A stretch of DNA of 64,000 nt from Mesorhizobium sp. (GCA_004020315.1 SAQG01000001.1:496001-560000), one strand, 5' to 3'; positions 35,888 to 44,379 are shown, counted from the stretch's first letter. Notes: generated by a model not told the origin, from the letters alone. Numbers and translations are program-made.

Positions 35888-37663
35888 ATGCGGCAAGGAT
35901 GTGCGCGCTGGCTGACAGGGCTGGCAATTGTGACGGGCATGGCGATCTCCGGTCTGCCTGCCCATGCCAAAGAGACCACCGAGCCAGTCAATATCACGTC
36001 GTTCTCGGGGGCCTATCTTGCCGCGCGGGTCGCCGAAGGCGACAATGATCTCGACAGCGCCATCGCCTACTACAAGCAGGCGCTCGCCTTCGCTCCCGGT
36101 GATACCTCGTTGCAGCAAAGCCTGATGCTGTCGCTGATCGCGCAGGGGCGCTTCGAAGAATCCCTGGTCTATGCCGACAAGCTCAAGACGGTTCCCGACG
36201 TCGAGCGGTTCTCGCGCCTGGCGCTGGCCGTCGGCTCCTTTAACAAGAAGGACTTTTCTAAGGCCGAATACTGGCTCAAGCTTTCGCTCGAATCCGATCT
36301 CGACCGGCTGATCTCCGGCGTCATGACCGGCTGGGCCAAGCAGGGCGCCGGCGACGCCAGCGAGGCCATGGCCTCCATCGACAAGCTGCAGGGCCCGGAC
36401 TGGTTCGGCCTCTTCAAATCCTTCCATCGCGCGCTTATCGCCGATGTGTCGGGCTTGCCCGAAAAGGCGGATGCGATCTACGCCGCCACGTTGCAGGACA
36501 CCGCAACGGGCGCCGCCGCGCCCGAAACCTGGATGCGCAATGCGCAGGCCTATGCCTCCTTCCTTGCCCGCAAGGGCGACAAGGACAAAGCGTTGTCCGT
36601 GCTCGATCAGGCCGAGGCATTTGCACCCGGCAAGGTCGAGATATCAGCGCTTCGCGACAGAATCACCAAGGGCGAGAAGATCGAACCCTTCGTTGCCGGC
36701 CCGTCCGACGGCGCCTCGGAAATTCTGCTCGATCTCGCCACCGCGCTCAATCGCGGCGGCGGCGAGCCGTTCGTCCGCCTCTATCTGCAATATGCCCTGG
36801 CACTGAGGCCCGACAGCGACGCGGCCCTTGTCCAGCTTGCCGCCGTTTCCGAGCAGTTGAAGGACGGCGAGGGCGCCATCGCCTTCTATCGCCGCATCCC
36901 GGCCAGTTCGCCGCTGAAGACGCTTTCTGACCTGCAGCTCGGCCTCAACCTTGCCGATCTCGACCGTTATGACGAGGCAACAGCCCATCTGAAGGCCCTC
37001 GTCGAAGCGCGTCCCGACGACATGCGTGCCTATCAGGCGCTCGGTGGCGTCTATGCCTCGAAGGAGGATTTCCGCTCCGCCGCAGATCTCTATGACATGG
37101 CGGTGGCAAGGCTGAAGGCCCCGACCCGCGCCGACTGGAACATTTTCTACCAGCGCGGCATCGCCTATGAGCGACTGAAGGAGTGGCCCAAGGCCGAGCC
37201 GAATTTCCGCAAGGCGCTGGAATTGTTCCCCGACCAGCCGCAGGTTCTGAACTATCTCGGCTATTCCTGGGTGGACATGAACATCAACCTCGAGGAAGGC
37301 CTTGAGATGATCAAGAAGGCCGTCGAGCTCAGGCCGAGCGACGGCTACATCGTCGATTCGCTGGGCTGGGCCTACTTCCGCCTGGGGCAGTTCGACGATG
37401 CGGTACGCGAATTGGAACGCGCCGTATCGTTGAAGCCGGAAGATCCGGTGCTCAACGATCACCTCGGCGATGCCTATTGGCGCGTCGGCCGCAAATTGGA
37501 AGCCACCTTCCAGTGGAATCAGGCCCGCGACCTGAAGCCGGATCCCGGCGTGCTCGCCGCCTTGCAGCAGAAACTGCTGAAGGGCCTGCCGCCGATCGAA
37601 TCCAATACGGCGCAGGAGACCCCGAAGGTCAAGCCCGAACCGGCACCCGCGCCGAAGGGCTGA
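35888..37663 (+). CDS. Exported large TPR-repeat protein
   Basis: This 591-residue protein has a signal peptide (WLTGLAIVTGMAISGLPAHA) and a series of tetratricopeptide repeats through most of its length. Clear units are found near residues 50-85 (LDSAIAYYKQALAFAPGD), 380-440 and 450-540 (ALELFPDQPQVLNYLGYSW, AVELRPSDGYIVDSLGWAY, AVSLKPEDPVLNDHLGDAY). The tail is Pro/Lys-rich. Such proteins act as periplasmic scaffolds, for example in outer-membrane lipoprotein or exopolysaccharide assembly; the specific role is not known. The ATG at 35888 has GAAAGG upstream. It is the gene before glyQ. Confidence 0.88.
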   Translation: MRQGCARWLTGLAIVTGMAISGLPAHAKETTEPVNITSFSGAYLAARVAEGDNDLDSAIAYYKQALAFAPGDTSLQQSLMLSLIAQGRFEESLVYADKLKTVPDVERFSRLALAVGSFNKKDFSKAEYWLKLSLESDLDRLISGVMTGWAKQGAGDASEAMASIDKLQGPDWFGLFKSFHRALIADVSGLPEKADAIYAATLQDTATGAAAPETWMRNAQAYASFLARKGDKDKALSVLDQAEAFAPGKVEISALRDRITKGEKIEPFVAGPSDGASEILLDLATALNRGGGEPFVRLYLQYALALRPDSDAALVQLAAVSEQLKDGEGAIAFYRRIPASSPLKTLSDLQLGLNLADLDRYDEATAHLKALVEARPDDMRAYQALGGVYASKEDFRSAADLYDMAVARLKAPTRADWNIFYQRGIAYERLKEWPKAEPNFRKALELFPDQPQVLNYLGYSWVDMNINLEEGLEMIKKAVELRPSDGYIVDSLGWAYFRLGQFDDAVRELERAVSLKPEDPVLNDHLGDAYWRVGRKLEATFQWNQARDLKPDPGVLAALQQKLLKGLPPIESNTAQETPKVKPEPAPAPKG

Positions 37664-37703
37664 CCCTTCGCCTTGACGCTTGGCGGGCGGCGCTCTAGAG
37701 CCT

Positions 37704-37738
37704 GATCCCGAAAAGTTGCAGACTTTTCGGACAAGATC
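37704..37738. repeat. GATC-flanked hairpin element upstream of glyQ
   Basis: CCGAAAAGT and ACTTTTCGG form a perfect 9-bp stem with a five-base loop (TGCAG), flanked by GATC on both sides. It belongs to a dispersed 'GATCCCGAA...TTCGG...GATC' style, also seen at 46563, 56383 and 60758 in this window. It lies between the TPR gene and glyQ, just upstream of the chosen glyQ start. Confidence 0.7.
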
Positions 37739-37789
37739 ATGCGGCCTGATCCAACAGATGCCGCATCCCGCCGCTCCGTCGAGGCCGCC

Positions 37790-38857
37790 GTGACCGTTGA
37801 TATTCCAGCCCATATGCATCCCAGCCGCTCGTTCCAGGGGCTGATCCTGACTTTGCATAACTACTGGGCGGACTATGGCTGCGTCGTTCTCCAGCCCTAT
37901 GACATGGAAGTCGGCGCCGGCACCTTCCATCCGGCGACGACATTGCGTGCGCTCGGGCCGAAGCGCTGGAACGCCGCCTACGTGCAGCCTTCGCGCCGCC
38001 CCAAGGACGGGCGCTACGGCGAGAACCCGAACCGGCTGCAGCACTATTACCAATACCAGGTGATCCTGAAGCCGAACCCGCCTAATCTGCAGGAACTTTA
38101 TCTCGGCTCGCTGGCGGCGATCGGCGTCGATCCGCTTCTTCATGACATCCGCTTCGTCGAGGACGACTGGGAAAGCCCGACGCTTGGCGCCTGGGGGCTG
38201 GGCTGGGAGTGCTGGTGCGACGGCATGGAAGTGTCGCAGTTCACCTACTTCCAGCAAGTCTGCGGCATCGAATGCGCGCCGGTGGCGGGCGAGCTCACCT
38301 ACGGGCTGGAGCGGCTGGCCATGTATGTGCAGGGCGTCGACAATGTCTACGACCTCAACTTTAACGGCCGCGACGGCGCCGACAAGGTGACCTATGGCGA
38401 CGTCTTCCTGCAGGCCGAGCAGGAATATTCGCGGCACAATTTCGAATTCGCCAACACCGCGATGCTGCTTCGGCATTTCGAGGACGCCGAAGCCGAGTGC
38501 AAGGCGCTGCTCGATGCCGGCGCGCCTTTCTCCCCCCTCGAGGGGGAGATGCCCGCGAAGCGGGCAGAGGGGGTTGCCTCAGAAGGCACCGCAAGTAAGA
38601 CGTCGAGCACTGCCCGAGCGACCCCTCCCGGCCAGACTTTGTCTGGCCACCCTCCCCTCAAGGGGGAGGGATACCACCGGTTGGTATTCCCCGCCTACGA
38701 CCAGTGTATCAAGGCCAGCCACGTCTTCAACCTGCTCGACGCGCGTGGCGTGATTTCCGTCACCGAGCGACAGAGCTACATTTTGCGGGTGCGCAACCTG
38801 GCGAAGGCCTGCGGCGAGGCGTTTTTGCTGACCCAGGCTGGCGGGCTGGCGGCTTAG
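37790..38857 (+). CDS. glyQ: Glycine-tRNA ligase alpha subunit with an in-frame palindromic element
   Basis: This 355-residue protein is the class II catalytic subunit of tetrameric glycyl-tRNA synthetase. It has the family opening [55 protein letters not shown], and the motif-2/3 region [18 protein letters not shown]. Usual GlyQ is about 305 residues. Here residues 247-294 form an extra segment that begins [15 protein letters not shown] and ends PPLKGEG, encoded by the palindromic element, with normal sequence ([15 protein letters not shown]) resuming after it. The start is GTG at 37790 with GAGG five bases upstream; ATG 37739 or 37814 are possible. Confidence 0.92.
   Translation: MTVDIPAHMHPSRSFQGLILTLHNYWADYGCVVLQPYDMEVGAGTFHPATTLRALGPKRWNAAYVQPSRRPKDGRYGENPNRLQHYYQYQVILKPNPPNLQELYLGSLAAIGVDPLLHDIRFVEDDWESPTLGAWGLGWECWCDGMEVSQFTYFQQVCGIECAPVAGELTYGLERLAMYVQGVDNVYDLNFNGRDGADKVTYGDVFLQAEQEYSRHNFEFANTAMLLRHFEDAEAECKALLDAGAPFSPLEGEMPAKRAEGVASEGTASKTSSTARATPPGQTLSGHPPLKGEGYHRLVFPAYDQCIKASHVFNLLDARGVISVTERQSYILRVRNLAKACGEAFLLTQAGGLAA
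38528..38671. repeat. Palindromic element inserted in frame in glyQ (chimeric arms)
   Basis: The left arm (ctcccccctcgaggggga, continuing gatgcccgcgaag) is the same subtype as the glyS copies. The right arm (gtctggccaccctcccctca and agggggaggg) is a different subtype with a 'ggccagactttgtctggcc' stem. The two halves therefore look like a recombination of two related elements. The insert is open in the glyQ frame and adds residues 247-294. Confidence 0.88.
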
Positions 38858-38882
38858 AGCGGCATACTTTCGAACCGATGCT

Positions 38883-39065
38883 CTAGTTCCAGAGGCTATT
38901 TGCGATTTCGACTGAAGCACTGATCGGCAATACGCCTTGGCCGCTGGAACCAGCCATTGTCCGCAGCGCTTGTCTAACGCCAGGCATCGTGAACGTGCCA
39001 TGAGCCTGCGCCGCGAAACAGGCGCTGAGCGTGAGGATCTGCAGGAATGTCGATGCCGTCTTCAT
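38883..39065 (-). CDS. Short ORF with a possible signal peptide, uncertain
   Basis: The 60-residue ORF has a signal-peptide-like N-terminus (MKTASTFLQILTLSACFAAQA) followed by about 38 residues with no recognised motif. No good Shine-Dalgarno sequence precedes the ATG. It lies between glyQ and the DUF559 gene on the opposite strand. It could be a real small exported protein or chance coding. Confidence 0.3.
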   Translation of the reverse strand: MKTASTFLQILTLSACFAAQAHGTFTMPGVRQALRTMAGSSGQGVLPISASVEIANSLWN

Positions 39066-39256
39066 GGTCGTTCAGCCAATAGTTCTCTGCCTGAGCGTTG
39101 GTCGCTTCAGCGCTGCGTTCGGTTCATGGAAATCTTTGATCCAAGGACGGATGACGCCGCTTCGGCCCGACAGGCAGCGGAATGTTTTTGGAAATCGTCG
39201 GTAGATGCGCCGATTGCATGGGAAGGGTGACAGCGGCCAGCCGAGTTGCTATGCCC

Positions 39257-39314
39257 TCTTTACCTCCCCCTCGATGGGGGAGGTCGCCGCGAAGCGGCGG
39301 GTGGGGGTGGCGGG
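39257..39314. repeat. Left arm of the element bracketing the DUF559 gene
   Basis: The arm reads ctctttacctccccctcgat, then gggggaggtcgccgcgaag, cggcgggtgggggtgg. It is the inverted counterpart of the arm at 39733-39792: the sub-blocks cctcccc-tcgatgggg-agg and ggtgggg-tggcgg appear in both. It is related in style to the glyQ/glyS elements but of a separate subtype. Confidence 0.75.
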
Positions 39315-39327
39315 GGCGATTTTGCCA

Positions 39328-39627
39328 ATGCCGAAGCTTGACCGGTTCAAGCTGCAGTCAGCGCAACGGCTTCGCGCGGCAATGACCGATGAGGAACGCA
39401 TATTGTGGCGGCATCTCTGGCGAATCCCCGTGGAAGGCACGCACTTCCGTAAACAGGCATCGGTCGGGATTTACTTTCCTGACTTCATGTCCCATCGGCT
39501 GAAATTGATCATCGAGGTCGACGGTGCCCACCATGGTTTTGATGACCAGCAGCGCTACGATGAGGCTCGAACGAAATGGTTCGAAAGCCAAGGCTATCGC
39601 GTCATCCGCTTCTGGAACCACAGATAA
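39328..39627 (+). CDS. DUF559 nuclease-like protein, frameshifted near the C-terminus
   Basis: This 99-residue ORF has the DUF559 (PF04480) core, a Vsr-like PD-(D/E)xK fold: RLRAAMTDEERILWRHLW, then HFRKQASVGIYFPDF, IIEVDGAHHGFDDQQRYDE and GYRVIRFWNHR. The apparent stop occurs just after RFWN. In another frame the expected end continues (KNELDSVLDTIYAAVEE) to a TAG at 39705-39707, so a one-base deletion near 39622 has truncated it. The catalytic core is intact. It lies between glyQ and glyS and is bracketed by inverted repeat arms. Confidence 0.75.
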   Translation: MPKLDRFKLQSAQRLRAAMTDEERILWRHLWRIPVEGTHFRKQASVGIYFPDFMSHRLKLIIEVDGAHHGFDDQQRYDEARTKWFESQGYRVIRFWNHR

Positions 39628-39732
39628 AAAACGAACTGGATTCCGTGCTCGATACGATCTATGCGGCGGTGGAAGAACGGCAATCACACCTTCGCCCCGT
39701 GAGATAGCGCAGAAGGCGCTGGTGACCGAGAC

Positions 39733-39792
39733 GCCGCCACCCCACCCCGGCGCTGACGCGCCGACCCTCCCCATCGAGGGGAGGGTGAGGAG
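39733..39792. repeat. Right arm of the element bracketing the DUF559 gene
   Basis: The arm reads cgccgccaccccacccc through ccgaccctccccatcgaggg to gagggtgaggag. It is an imperfect reverse complement of the left arm at 39257. Its outer edge contains GAGGAG (39787-39792), placed seven bases before the glyS start codon, so the arm supplies the glyS ribosome-binding site. Confidence 0.75.
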
Positions 39793-39799
39793 CTAATTT

Positions 39800-42247
39800 A
39801 TGCCCGACCTGCTTCTAGAACTTCGCTCCGAGGAAATCCCCGCGCGCATGCAGCGCAAGGCGGCGGGCGACCTGAAGAAGATGATGGCGGACGGTTTGGT
39901 CGAGGCCGGGCTGACCTATGAGGCGGCACGCGAATATTGGACACCGCGCCGGCTGGCGCTCGACATTCGCGGCGTAACCGCGCGATCGAAAGACATAAGC
40001 GAGGAGATCAAGGGACCCTCGACCAAGGCACCCGAACAGGCGGTCCAGGGTTTTCTGCGCAAGGCCGGTCTTTCCTCGATCGCCGAGGCGCATATCCACG
40101 CCGATCGGAAGAAGGGCGACTTCTATGTCGCCCATATCGCCAAGCCGGGCCGGGCGGCCGAGGCGATCATCGCCGAACTGGTCCCGGGCATCATACGCGA
40201 CTTTCCATGGCCGAAATCGATGCGCTGGGGGGCGGCCTCGGCGAAACCCGGATCCCTGCGCTGGGTGCGGCCGCTGCAGTCCATCCTCTGCACCTTCGGC
40301 CCGGAGACCGAGGAGCCAGTGGTGGTCGATTTCGAGATCGACGGCATCCGCTCCGGCAACATCACCTACGGCCATCGTTTTCATGCGCCGGGCGCCATCA
40401 CCGTGCGCCGCTTCGACGATTATGTCGCCAAGCTGGAGGCGGCCAAGGTCGTCCTCGACGCCGACCGGCGCAAGGAGATCATCCTTTCCGACGCCAGGAA
40501 TCTCGCCTTCGCCAACGGGCTCGACCTTGTCGAGGACGAAGGGCTGCTTGAGGAAGTATCAGGCCTGGTCGAATGGCCTGTCGTGCTGATGGGCGAGTTC
40601 GAGCAGGACTTTCTCGCCATTCCGGCCGAGGTGATCCGGCTGACCATCCGCGCCAACCAGAAATGCTTCGTGACGCGGCCGCAGGGCGTCGGTGAAGAGC
40701 TTTCCAACCGCTTCATCCTGACCGCCAACATCGAAGCAAGCGACGGTGGTAAGGAGATCGCCCACGGCAACGGCAAGGTGGTGCGCGCCCGCCTCTCCGA
40801 CGCCCTCTATTTCTGGAAGACCGACCAGGGCGACCTGCCTGATCTCGATCAGTTGCAGGCATCGGCGGAAAAGTTCGGGCTCGATCTCGAAAAACCGCTC
40901 GACCAGCGTATGGCCCGCCTCGATCATCTCGGCGTCACCTTCCACGCCAAGCTCGGCACGCAGGGTGAGCGGGTAGAGCGGATCAAGAGGCTGGCTGAGG
41001 AATTGGCGCCGATCGTGGCGAGTTCAATCTCCCCCCTTGAGGGGGAGATGGCCGGAAGGCCAGAGGGGGTCGCGTCGCGTGAAACGCCGGCATCCTCTGT
41101 TCGCGATAGGGCGTCGCGTCAGGACGTGCCGACCCCCTCTGTCGCCTTCGGCGACATCTCCCCCTCAAGGGGGGAGATTACCGCGCTGGCGCGTCGCGCC
41201 GCTGTTCTGGCCAAGGCCGACCTCACCACCGAAGTGGTCGGCGAGTTCCCGGAACTGCAGGGCGCCATGGGCCGCAAATATGCGTTGCTGCAAGGCGAGC
41301 ATCCGTCCGTCGCGGCAGCCATCGAGGAGCATTACAAGCCGCAGGGCCCGTCCGATCGCGTGCCGATCGACCCGGTATCGGTGGCCGTGGCGCTCGCCGA
41401 CAAGCTCGACACGCTGGTCGGCTTCTGGGCGATCGACGAAAAGCCGACTGGGTCAAAGGACCCCTATGCGCTGCGCCGAGCAGCGGTGGGGGTGATCAGG
41501 ATTTTGGTCGAGAATGGTGTCCGGCTTCCGTTGACATCTCTCTTCGACCGCGCTTGCCAGATGGCGAACTATCTCGCGCCGAAGTCCGGCCGGGCCTTTG
41601 GCTCCGACCTCCTCACCTTCTTTCACGACCGCCTGAAGGTCTATCTCCGCGACCAAGGCGCGCGGCATGATTTGATCGACGCGGTATTGGCGCGGCGCCC
41701 GATCTCCCCCCTTGAGGGGGAGATGTCGCCAGAGGCGACAGAGGGGGTCGCCGATCCACGCGAGACAACCCCCTCTGCCCTGCCGGGCATCTCCCCCTCA
41801 AGGGGGGAGATTGGCCAATCGTCCAACGACGATCTCCTTCAAATCGTCCGTCGCGTCCGAGCCCTTGGCTCCTTCCTCGACACCGAGGACGGCAAGAACC
41901 TGCTTGCCGGTACCAAGCGTGCGGCCAACATCCTGGCCGCCGAGGAGAAGAAGAAAACCACGGTTGCCGAACGTGTTGAGCCGGCTCTATTTCGAGAAGA
42001 GGCCGAGAAAGCGCTGTTTGCCGCGGTGAATCAGGCCGAGAGAGAAGCCGGCGAAGCGACTCACAATGAAGACTTTTCCGCCGCTATGCTGGCGCTTAGC
42101 GCGTTGCGTGAACCGGTTGATTCATTCTTTGAACGCGTTCTCGTGAATGATGAGGACCAGGCCGTTCGTGCCAATCGTCTGGCACTGTTGGCACGCATCC
42201 GGGCAGCGACCGACCAGGTTGCGGACTTCTCGAAAATCGCCGGCTGA
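39800..42247 (+). CDS. glyS: Glycine-tRNA ligase beta subunit with two in-frame palindromic elements
   Basis: This 815-residue protein is the beta subunit of glycyl-tRNA synthetase, with the family opening [17 protein letters not shown], tRNA-binding and HD-like regions, and a C-terminal DALR domain. E. coli GlyS has 689 residues. Here two extra segments, residues 410-460 ([14 protein letters not shown] to PSRGEI) and 635-671 ([15 protein letters not shown] to PSRGEI), match the palindromic element; without them the length is about 727. Both inserts keep the frame and have no stop codon. The ATG at 39800 has GAGGAG seven bases upstream, supplied by the right arm of the DUF559 element. Confidence 0.95.
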   Translation: MPDLLLELRSEEIPARMQRKAAGDLKKMMADGLVEAGLTYEAAREYWTPRRLALDIRGVTARSKDISEEIKGPSTKAPEQAVQGFLRKAGLSSIAEAHIHADRKKGDFYVAHIAKPGRAAEAIIAELVPGIIRDFPWPKSMRWGAASAKPGSLRWVRPLQSILCTFGPETEEPVVVDFEIDGIRSGNITYGHRFHAPGAITVRRFDDYVAKLEAAKVVLDADRRKEIILSDARNLAFANGLDLVEDEGLLEEVSGLVEWPVVLMGEFEQDFLAIPAEVIRLTIRANQKCFVTRPQGVGEELSNRFILTANIEASDGGKEIAHGNGKVVRARLSDALYFWKTDQGDLPDLDQLQASAEKFGLDLEKPLDQRMARLDHLGVTFHAKLGTQGERVERIKRLAEELAPIVASSISPLEGEMAGRPEGVASRETPASSVRDRASRQDVPTPSVAFGDISPSRGEITALARRAAVLAKADLTTEVVGEFPELQGAMGRKYALLQGEHPSVAAAIEEHYKPQGPSDRVPIDPVSVAVALADKLDTLVGFWAIDEKPTGSKDPYALRRAAVGVIRILVENGVRLPLTSLFDRACQMANYLAPKSGRAFGSDLLTFFHDRLKVYLRDQGARHDLIDAVLARRPISPLEGEMSPEATEGVADPRETTPSALPGISPSRGEIGQSSNDDLLQIVRRVRALGSFLDTEDGKNLLAGTKRAANILAAEEKKKTTVAERVEPALFREEAEKALFAAVNQAEREAGEATHNEDFSAAMLALSALREPVDSFFERVLVNDEDQAVRANRLALLARIRAATDQVADFSKIAG
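41027..41178. repeat. Palindromic element inserted in frame in glyS, copy 1
   Basis: This 152-bp element has perfect terminal inverted repeats: the left end atctccccccttgaggggga and its exact reverse complement at the right end (extended by one matching base on each side, 24 bp in all). The inner part includes ggccggaaggcc and tcgccttcggcga stems. It is translated as residues 410-460 of GlyS. Confidence 0.92.
41702..41811. repeat. Palindromic element inserted in frame in glyS, copy 2
   Basis: This 110-bp element has the same 23-bp terminal inverted repeats as copy 1 but a shorter centre (tcgccagaggcga and ctgccgggca stems). It is translated as residues 635-671 of GlyS. Both glyS copies are 2 modulo 3 in length by the same boundaries, so one further base (for example a one-base target duplication) keeps the frame. 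Confidence 0.92.
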
Positions 42248-42358
42248 GGCCGGGGAAATATTTCTTTCCCGATAGCCGCTTCGAGCCGGCTTACAGTCAT
42301 ATGACGATGATCTCTGCGTGGCACAAGGGACATGTTTCCCAACCCCACGGAGGCTTCC

Positions 42359-42712
42359 ATGAATTCCGCTCGCGACATCGAAGTGACAGAAGAAACCGCC
42401 GCCGAGGCGCTTGAGCCCGTTTCCGAAACAACCCTCGACGGGGCCGCCGCCGCCATCGAAGCTGCCGATCTGTCTGATGATGACGAGGACGGTGAGGACG
42501 GCGAAAGCGAAGCGACGGCTGGGGAAGGCGCTGAAGACGACAAAGCCGCTACCCTCTCGGATGACGATGAGGACGAGGAAGACGAAGAAGATGACGACGA
42601 GGAAGACGAAGACGACGGCGTGACGGCCGAAGCGCCGGACGCTGATGAAGAGGATACCGACGAAGAGGAAGAGTCGGACGCCACCGACTCGGACGAAGAA
42701 GTCGCGGCCTGA
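42359..42712 (+). CDS. Very acidic low-complexity protein
   Basis: This 117-residue ORF is almost entirely Asp, Glu, Ala, Ser and Thr (runs such as SDDDEDEEDEEDDDEEDED). No domain is recognisable and it is expected to be disordered. The ATG at 42359 has GGAGG five bases upstream; another ATG at 42332 is in frame. It follows glyS by 111 bases. The antisense Ser-rich frames are shadows of its Asp/Glu runs. Highly acidic small proteins can act as DNA mimics or chaperone-like proteins, but no evidence here decides. Confidence 0.6.
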   Translation: MNSARDIEVTEETAAEALEPVSETTLDGAAAAIEAADLSDDDEDGEDGESEATAGEGAEDDKAATLSDDDEDEEDEEDDDEEDEDDGVTAEAPDADEEDTDEEEESDATDSDEEVAA

Positions 42713-42745
42713 GATTTTCGGGCGACGCAATCTTACTTAGCGAAC

Positions 42746-42770
42746 CAGGCGGCGCGCGAGCGCCGTCCTG
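42746..42770. terminator. Hairpin between convergent genes
   Basis: CAGG-CGGCGC, a four-base loop GCGA, and GCGCCG-T-CCTG form a stem of about ten pairs with one bulge between the ends of the acidic protein gene and the convergent exported protein gene. There is no T-run; a bidirectional termination role is inferred from location. Confidence 0.4.
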
Positions 42771-42781
42771 GCCTCGAACGG

Positions 42782-43240
42782 CTATCTGGCCTGTTCAATC
42801 TCGGGAATGGGTGTTGGCTGCGGCGTAGCGGGCTCAGGCGGGCTGTTCGTTGCCGTTATCTTTTTGTCGGATTTGGTGGCCGGCCCAGGTGCTGCCGCAG
42901 CTGTTGTCGCGGCAGGTGCGGCGCTGGGAGCCGGCTTTGCGAAGGCGTCGCCGACGATTCCGCCGCGAATGATCATCGGGCTTTGCATGAAATCATGCTT
43001 GGGCTTGGGCTGGCTCGGGATCGCAGAAACTTTTTCATAGGTGACATCAGGCACTGGTTCGCCGAGCGCCACAATCGATGGCGTCGAGGAGCTCCCAGCC
43101 TCCTTCACCGGTTCAGGCGCGCCGAGCCTGACGATGGACGGCGTCGAGGAAGGTGCACCGAGCACAACGAAGGACGAAGCCTGTGCTCCGCCCGCCGCCA
43201 GAGTGAGACCAAGCGCTCCCAGGATACGCACCCAGACCAT
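42782..43240 (-). CDS. Exported Pro/Ala-rich protein with an internal SSTPSIV repeat
   Basis: This 152-residue protein has a signal peptide (ILGALGLTLAAGGAQA) followed by two copies of an SSTPSIV-x-LG-x-P segment (SSTPSIVRLGAPEP and SSTPSIVALGEPVP), then a Lys/Pro-rich part and a Pro/Ala/Thr-rich tail. It has no recognised domain and is probably an intrinsically flexible envelope protein. The ATG at 43238-43240 has AGGGGA seven bases upstream. It is divergent from the Sua5 gene. Confidence 0.75.
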   Translation of the reverse strand: MVWVRILGALGLTLAAGGAQASSFVVLGAPSSTPSIVRLGAPEPVKEAGSSSTPSIVALGEPVPDVTYEKVSAIPSQPKPKHDFMQSPMIIRGGIVGDAFAKPAPSAAPAATTAAAAPGPATKSDKKITATNSPPEPATPQPTPIPEIEQAR

Positions 43241-43392
43241 GATAGTTCCCCTTGCCAACAAGCCGGCACCATACCGTGCGGGAATTGATGCGGGCTTGCG
43301 AGGAAAGCTAGCATTTTAGCGATTGGTAATTCGCTGCCGGGCGGACTTGCCCCGTAAACGCCTCCGTATTACGCACCCACATCTGTGAGGTG

Positions 43393-44361
43393 ATGAGAGT
43401 GGCTGAGATAGTTGCCGCCGGCGAGGCGATGGAGCGGGCGCTGGCGCTGCTCGAAGGCGGCGATGTTGTCGCCATTCCGACGGAAACCGTCTACGGCCTG
43501 GCCGCCGACGCCACCAATGGCGTTGGCGTGGCGCGCATCTTCGAGGTCAAGGGCCGGCCGCGCTTCAACCCGCTGATCGCCCATGTTGCCGATCTGGCGA
43601 TGGCCGAGCACATCGCGCTGTTCGACCCGCTGTCGAAAAAACTGGCGCAGACATTCTGGCCGGGACCGCTGACGATGGTGCTGCCGCAGCGGCCCGGCAA
43701 CGGCATTCATCCGCTGGTCACCGCCGGGCTGGATACGATCGCGCTGCGCATGCCGAAAGGCTTTGGCGGCGAACTGATCGCCAGGCTCGGGCGCCCGCTT
43801 GCAGCGCCAAGCGCCAATTCCTCAGGCAAGATCAGTGCAACGACGGCCGAGGCAGTGGCGGCGGATCTCGGTCCAAGGATCAATCTGGTGGTCGATGGTG
43901 GCGCAACGTCGGTCGGGCTCGAATCGACAATCGTCAAGGTCGAGGGCGGAAAGCTGCGGCTGCTGCGGCCAGGCGGCATTGCCGCCGAGGAGATCGAAGC
44001 GGCCGCCGGCATGACGCTGCTGCGCGGTGCGGCGGGCATCGAGGCGCCGGGCATGCTCGCCTCGCATTACGCGCCTGGTGCTGCGGTGCGGGTCAACGCC
44101 GCAAAAGTCGCAAAGGGCGAAGCCTTGCTCGCATTCGGCCCCCGCCGCGCCGCAGGCTGGCAAGGCGCTGCCGCCTTGCGCAACCTGTCCGAGACCGGCG
44201 ACCTGCGCGAGGCCGCGGCCAACCTCTTTGCCCACATGCAGGATCTCGATCGCAGCGGCGCCAAGACAATCGCCGTCGAGCCGATCCCCTTCGACGGGCT
44301 GGGCGAGGCGATCAACGACCGGCTTTCGCGCGCCGCTGCCCCGCGTGACAAGATTGATTGA
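43393..44361 (+). CDS. L-threonylcarbamoyladenylate synthase (Sua5/YciO/YrdC, with Sua5 domain)
   Basis: This 322-residue enzyme makes threonylcarbamoyl-AMP for the t6A37 modification of ANN-decoding tRNAs. The N-terminal YrdC domain shows VAIPTETVYGLAADATN and FEVKGRPRFNPLIAH, a KxR/SxN-type set (SANSSG, GLESTIV). The C-terminal Sua5 domain follows LRPGGI, with MLASHYAPGAAVRV. The presence of the second domain marks it as Sua5 type and not the short TsaC. The ATG at 43393 follows GTG 43390. It is 18 bases before an FAD-linked oxidase gene. Confidence 0.95.
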   Translation: MRVAEIVAAGEAMERALALLEGGDVVAIPTETVYGLAADATNGVGVARIFEVKGRPRFNPLIAHVADLAMAEHIALFDPLSKKLAQTFWPGPLTMVLPQRPGNGIHPLVTAGLDTIALRMPKGFGGELIARLGRPLAAPSANSSGKISATTAEAVAADLGPRINLVVDGGATSVGLESTIVKVEGGKLRLLRPGGIAAEEIEAAAGMTLLRGAAGIEAPGMLASHYAPGAAVRVNAAKVAKGEALLAFGPRRAAGWQGAAALRNLSETGDLREAAANLFAHMQDLDRSGAKTIAVEPIPFDGLGEAINDRLSRAAAPRDKID

Positions 44362-44379
44362 GCACCATAGTTTCCACCT

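Noticed and set aside
37664..37789. A glycine riboswitch or T-box upstream of glyQ
   Set aside because: The region holds a short GATC-flanked hairpin and no recognisable riboswitch or T-box core.
36644..38476. A 610-residue minus-strand open frame over the TPR gene and glyQ
   Set aside because: It is antisense to two well-supported genes and has the composition expected of a GC-rich shadow frame.
41027..41811. The repeated blocks in glyS as a CRISPR-like array
   Set aside because: The repeats are inverted pairs at element ends, not regularly spaced direct repeats with unique spacers, and no cas genes are present.
42061..42730. Two long minus-strand Ser-rich or hydrophobic frames across glyS end and the acidic protein
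   Set aside because: They mirror the GAC/GAG runs of the plus-strand acidic protein and the glyS C-terminus; no ribosome-binding site or family supports them.
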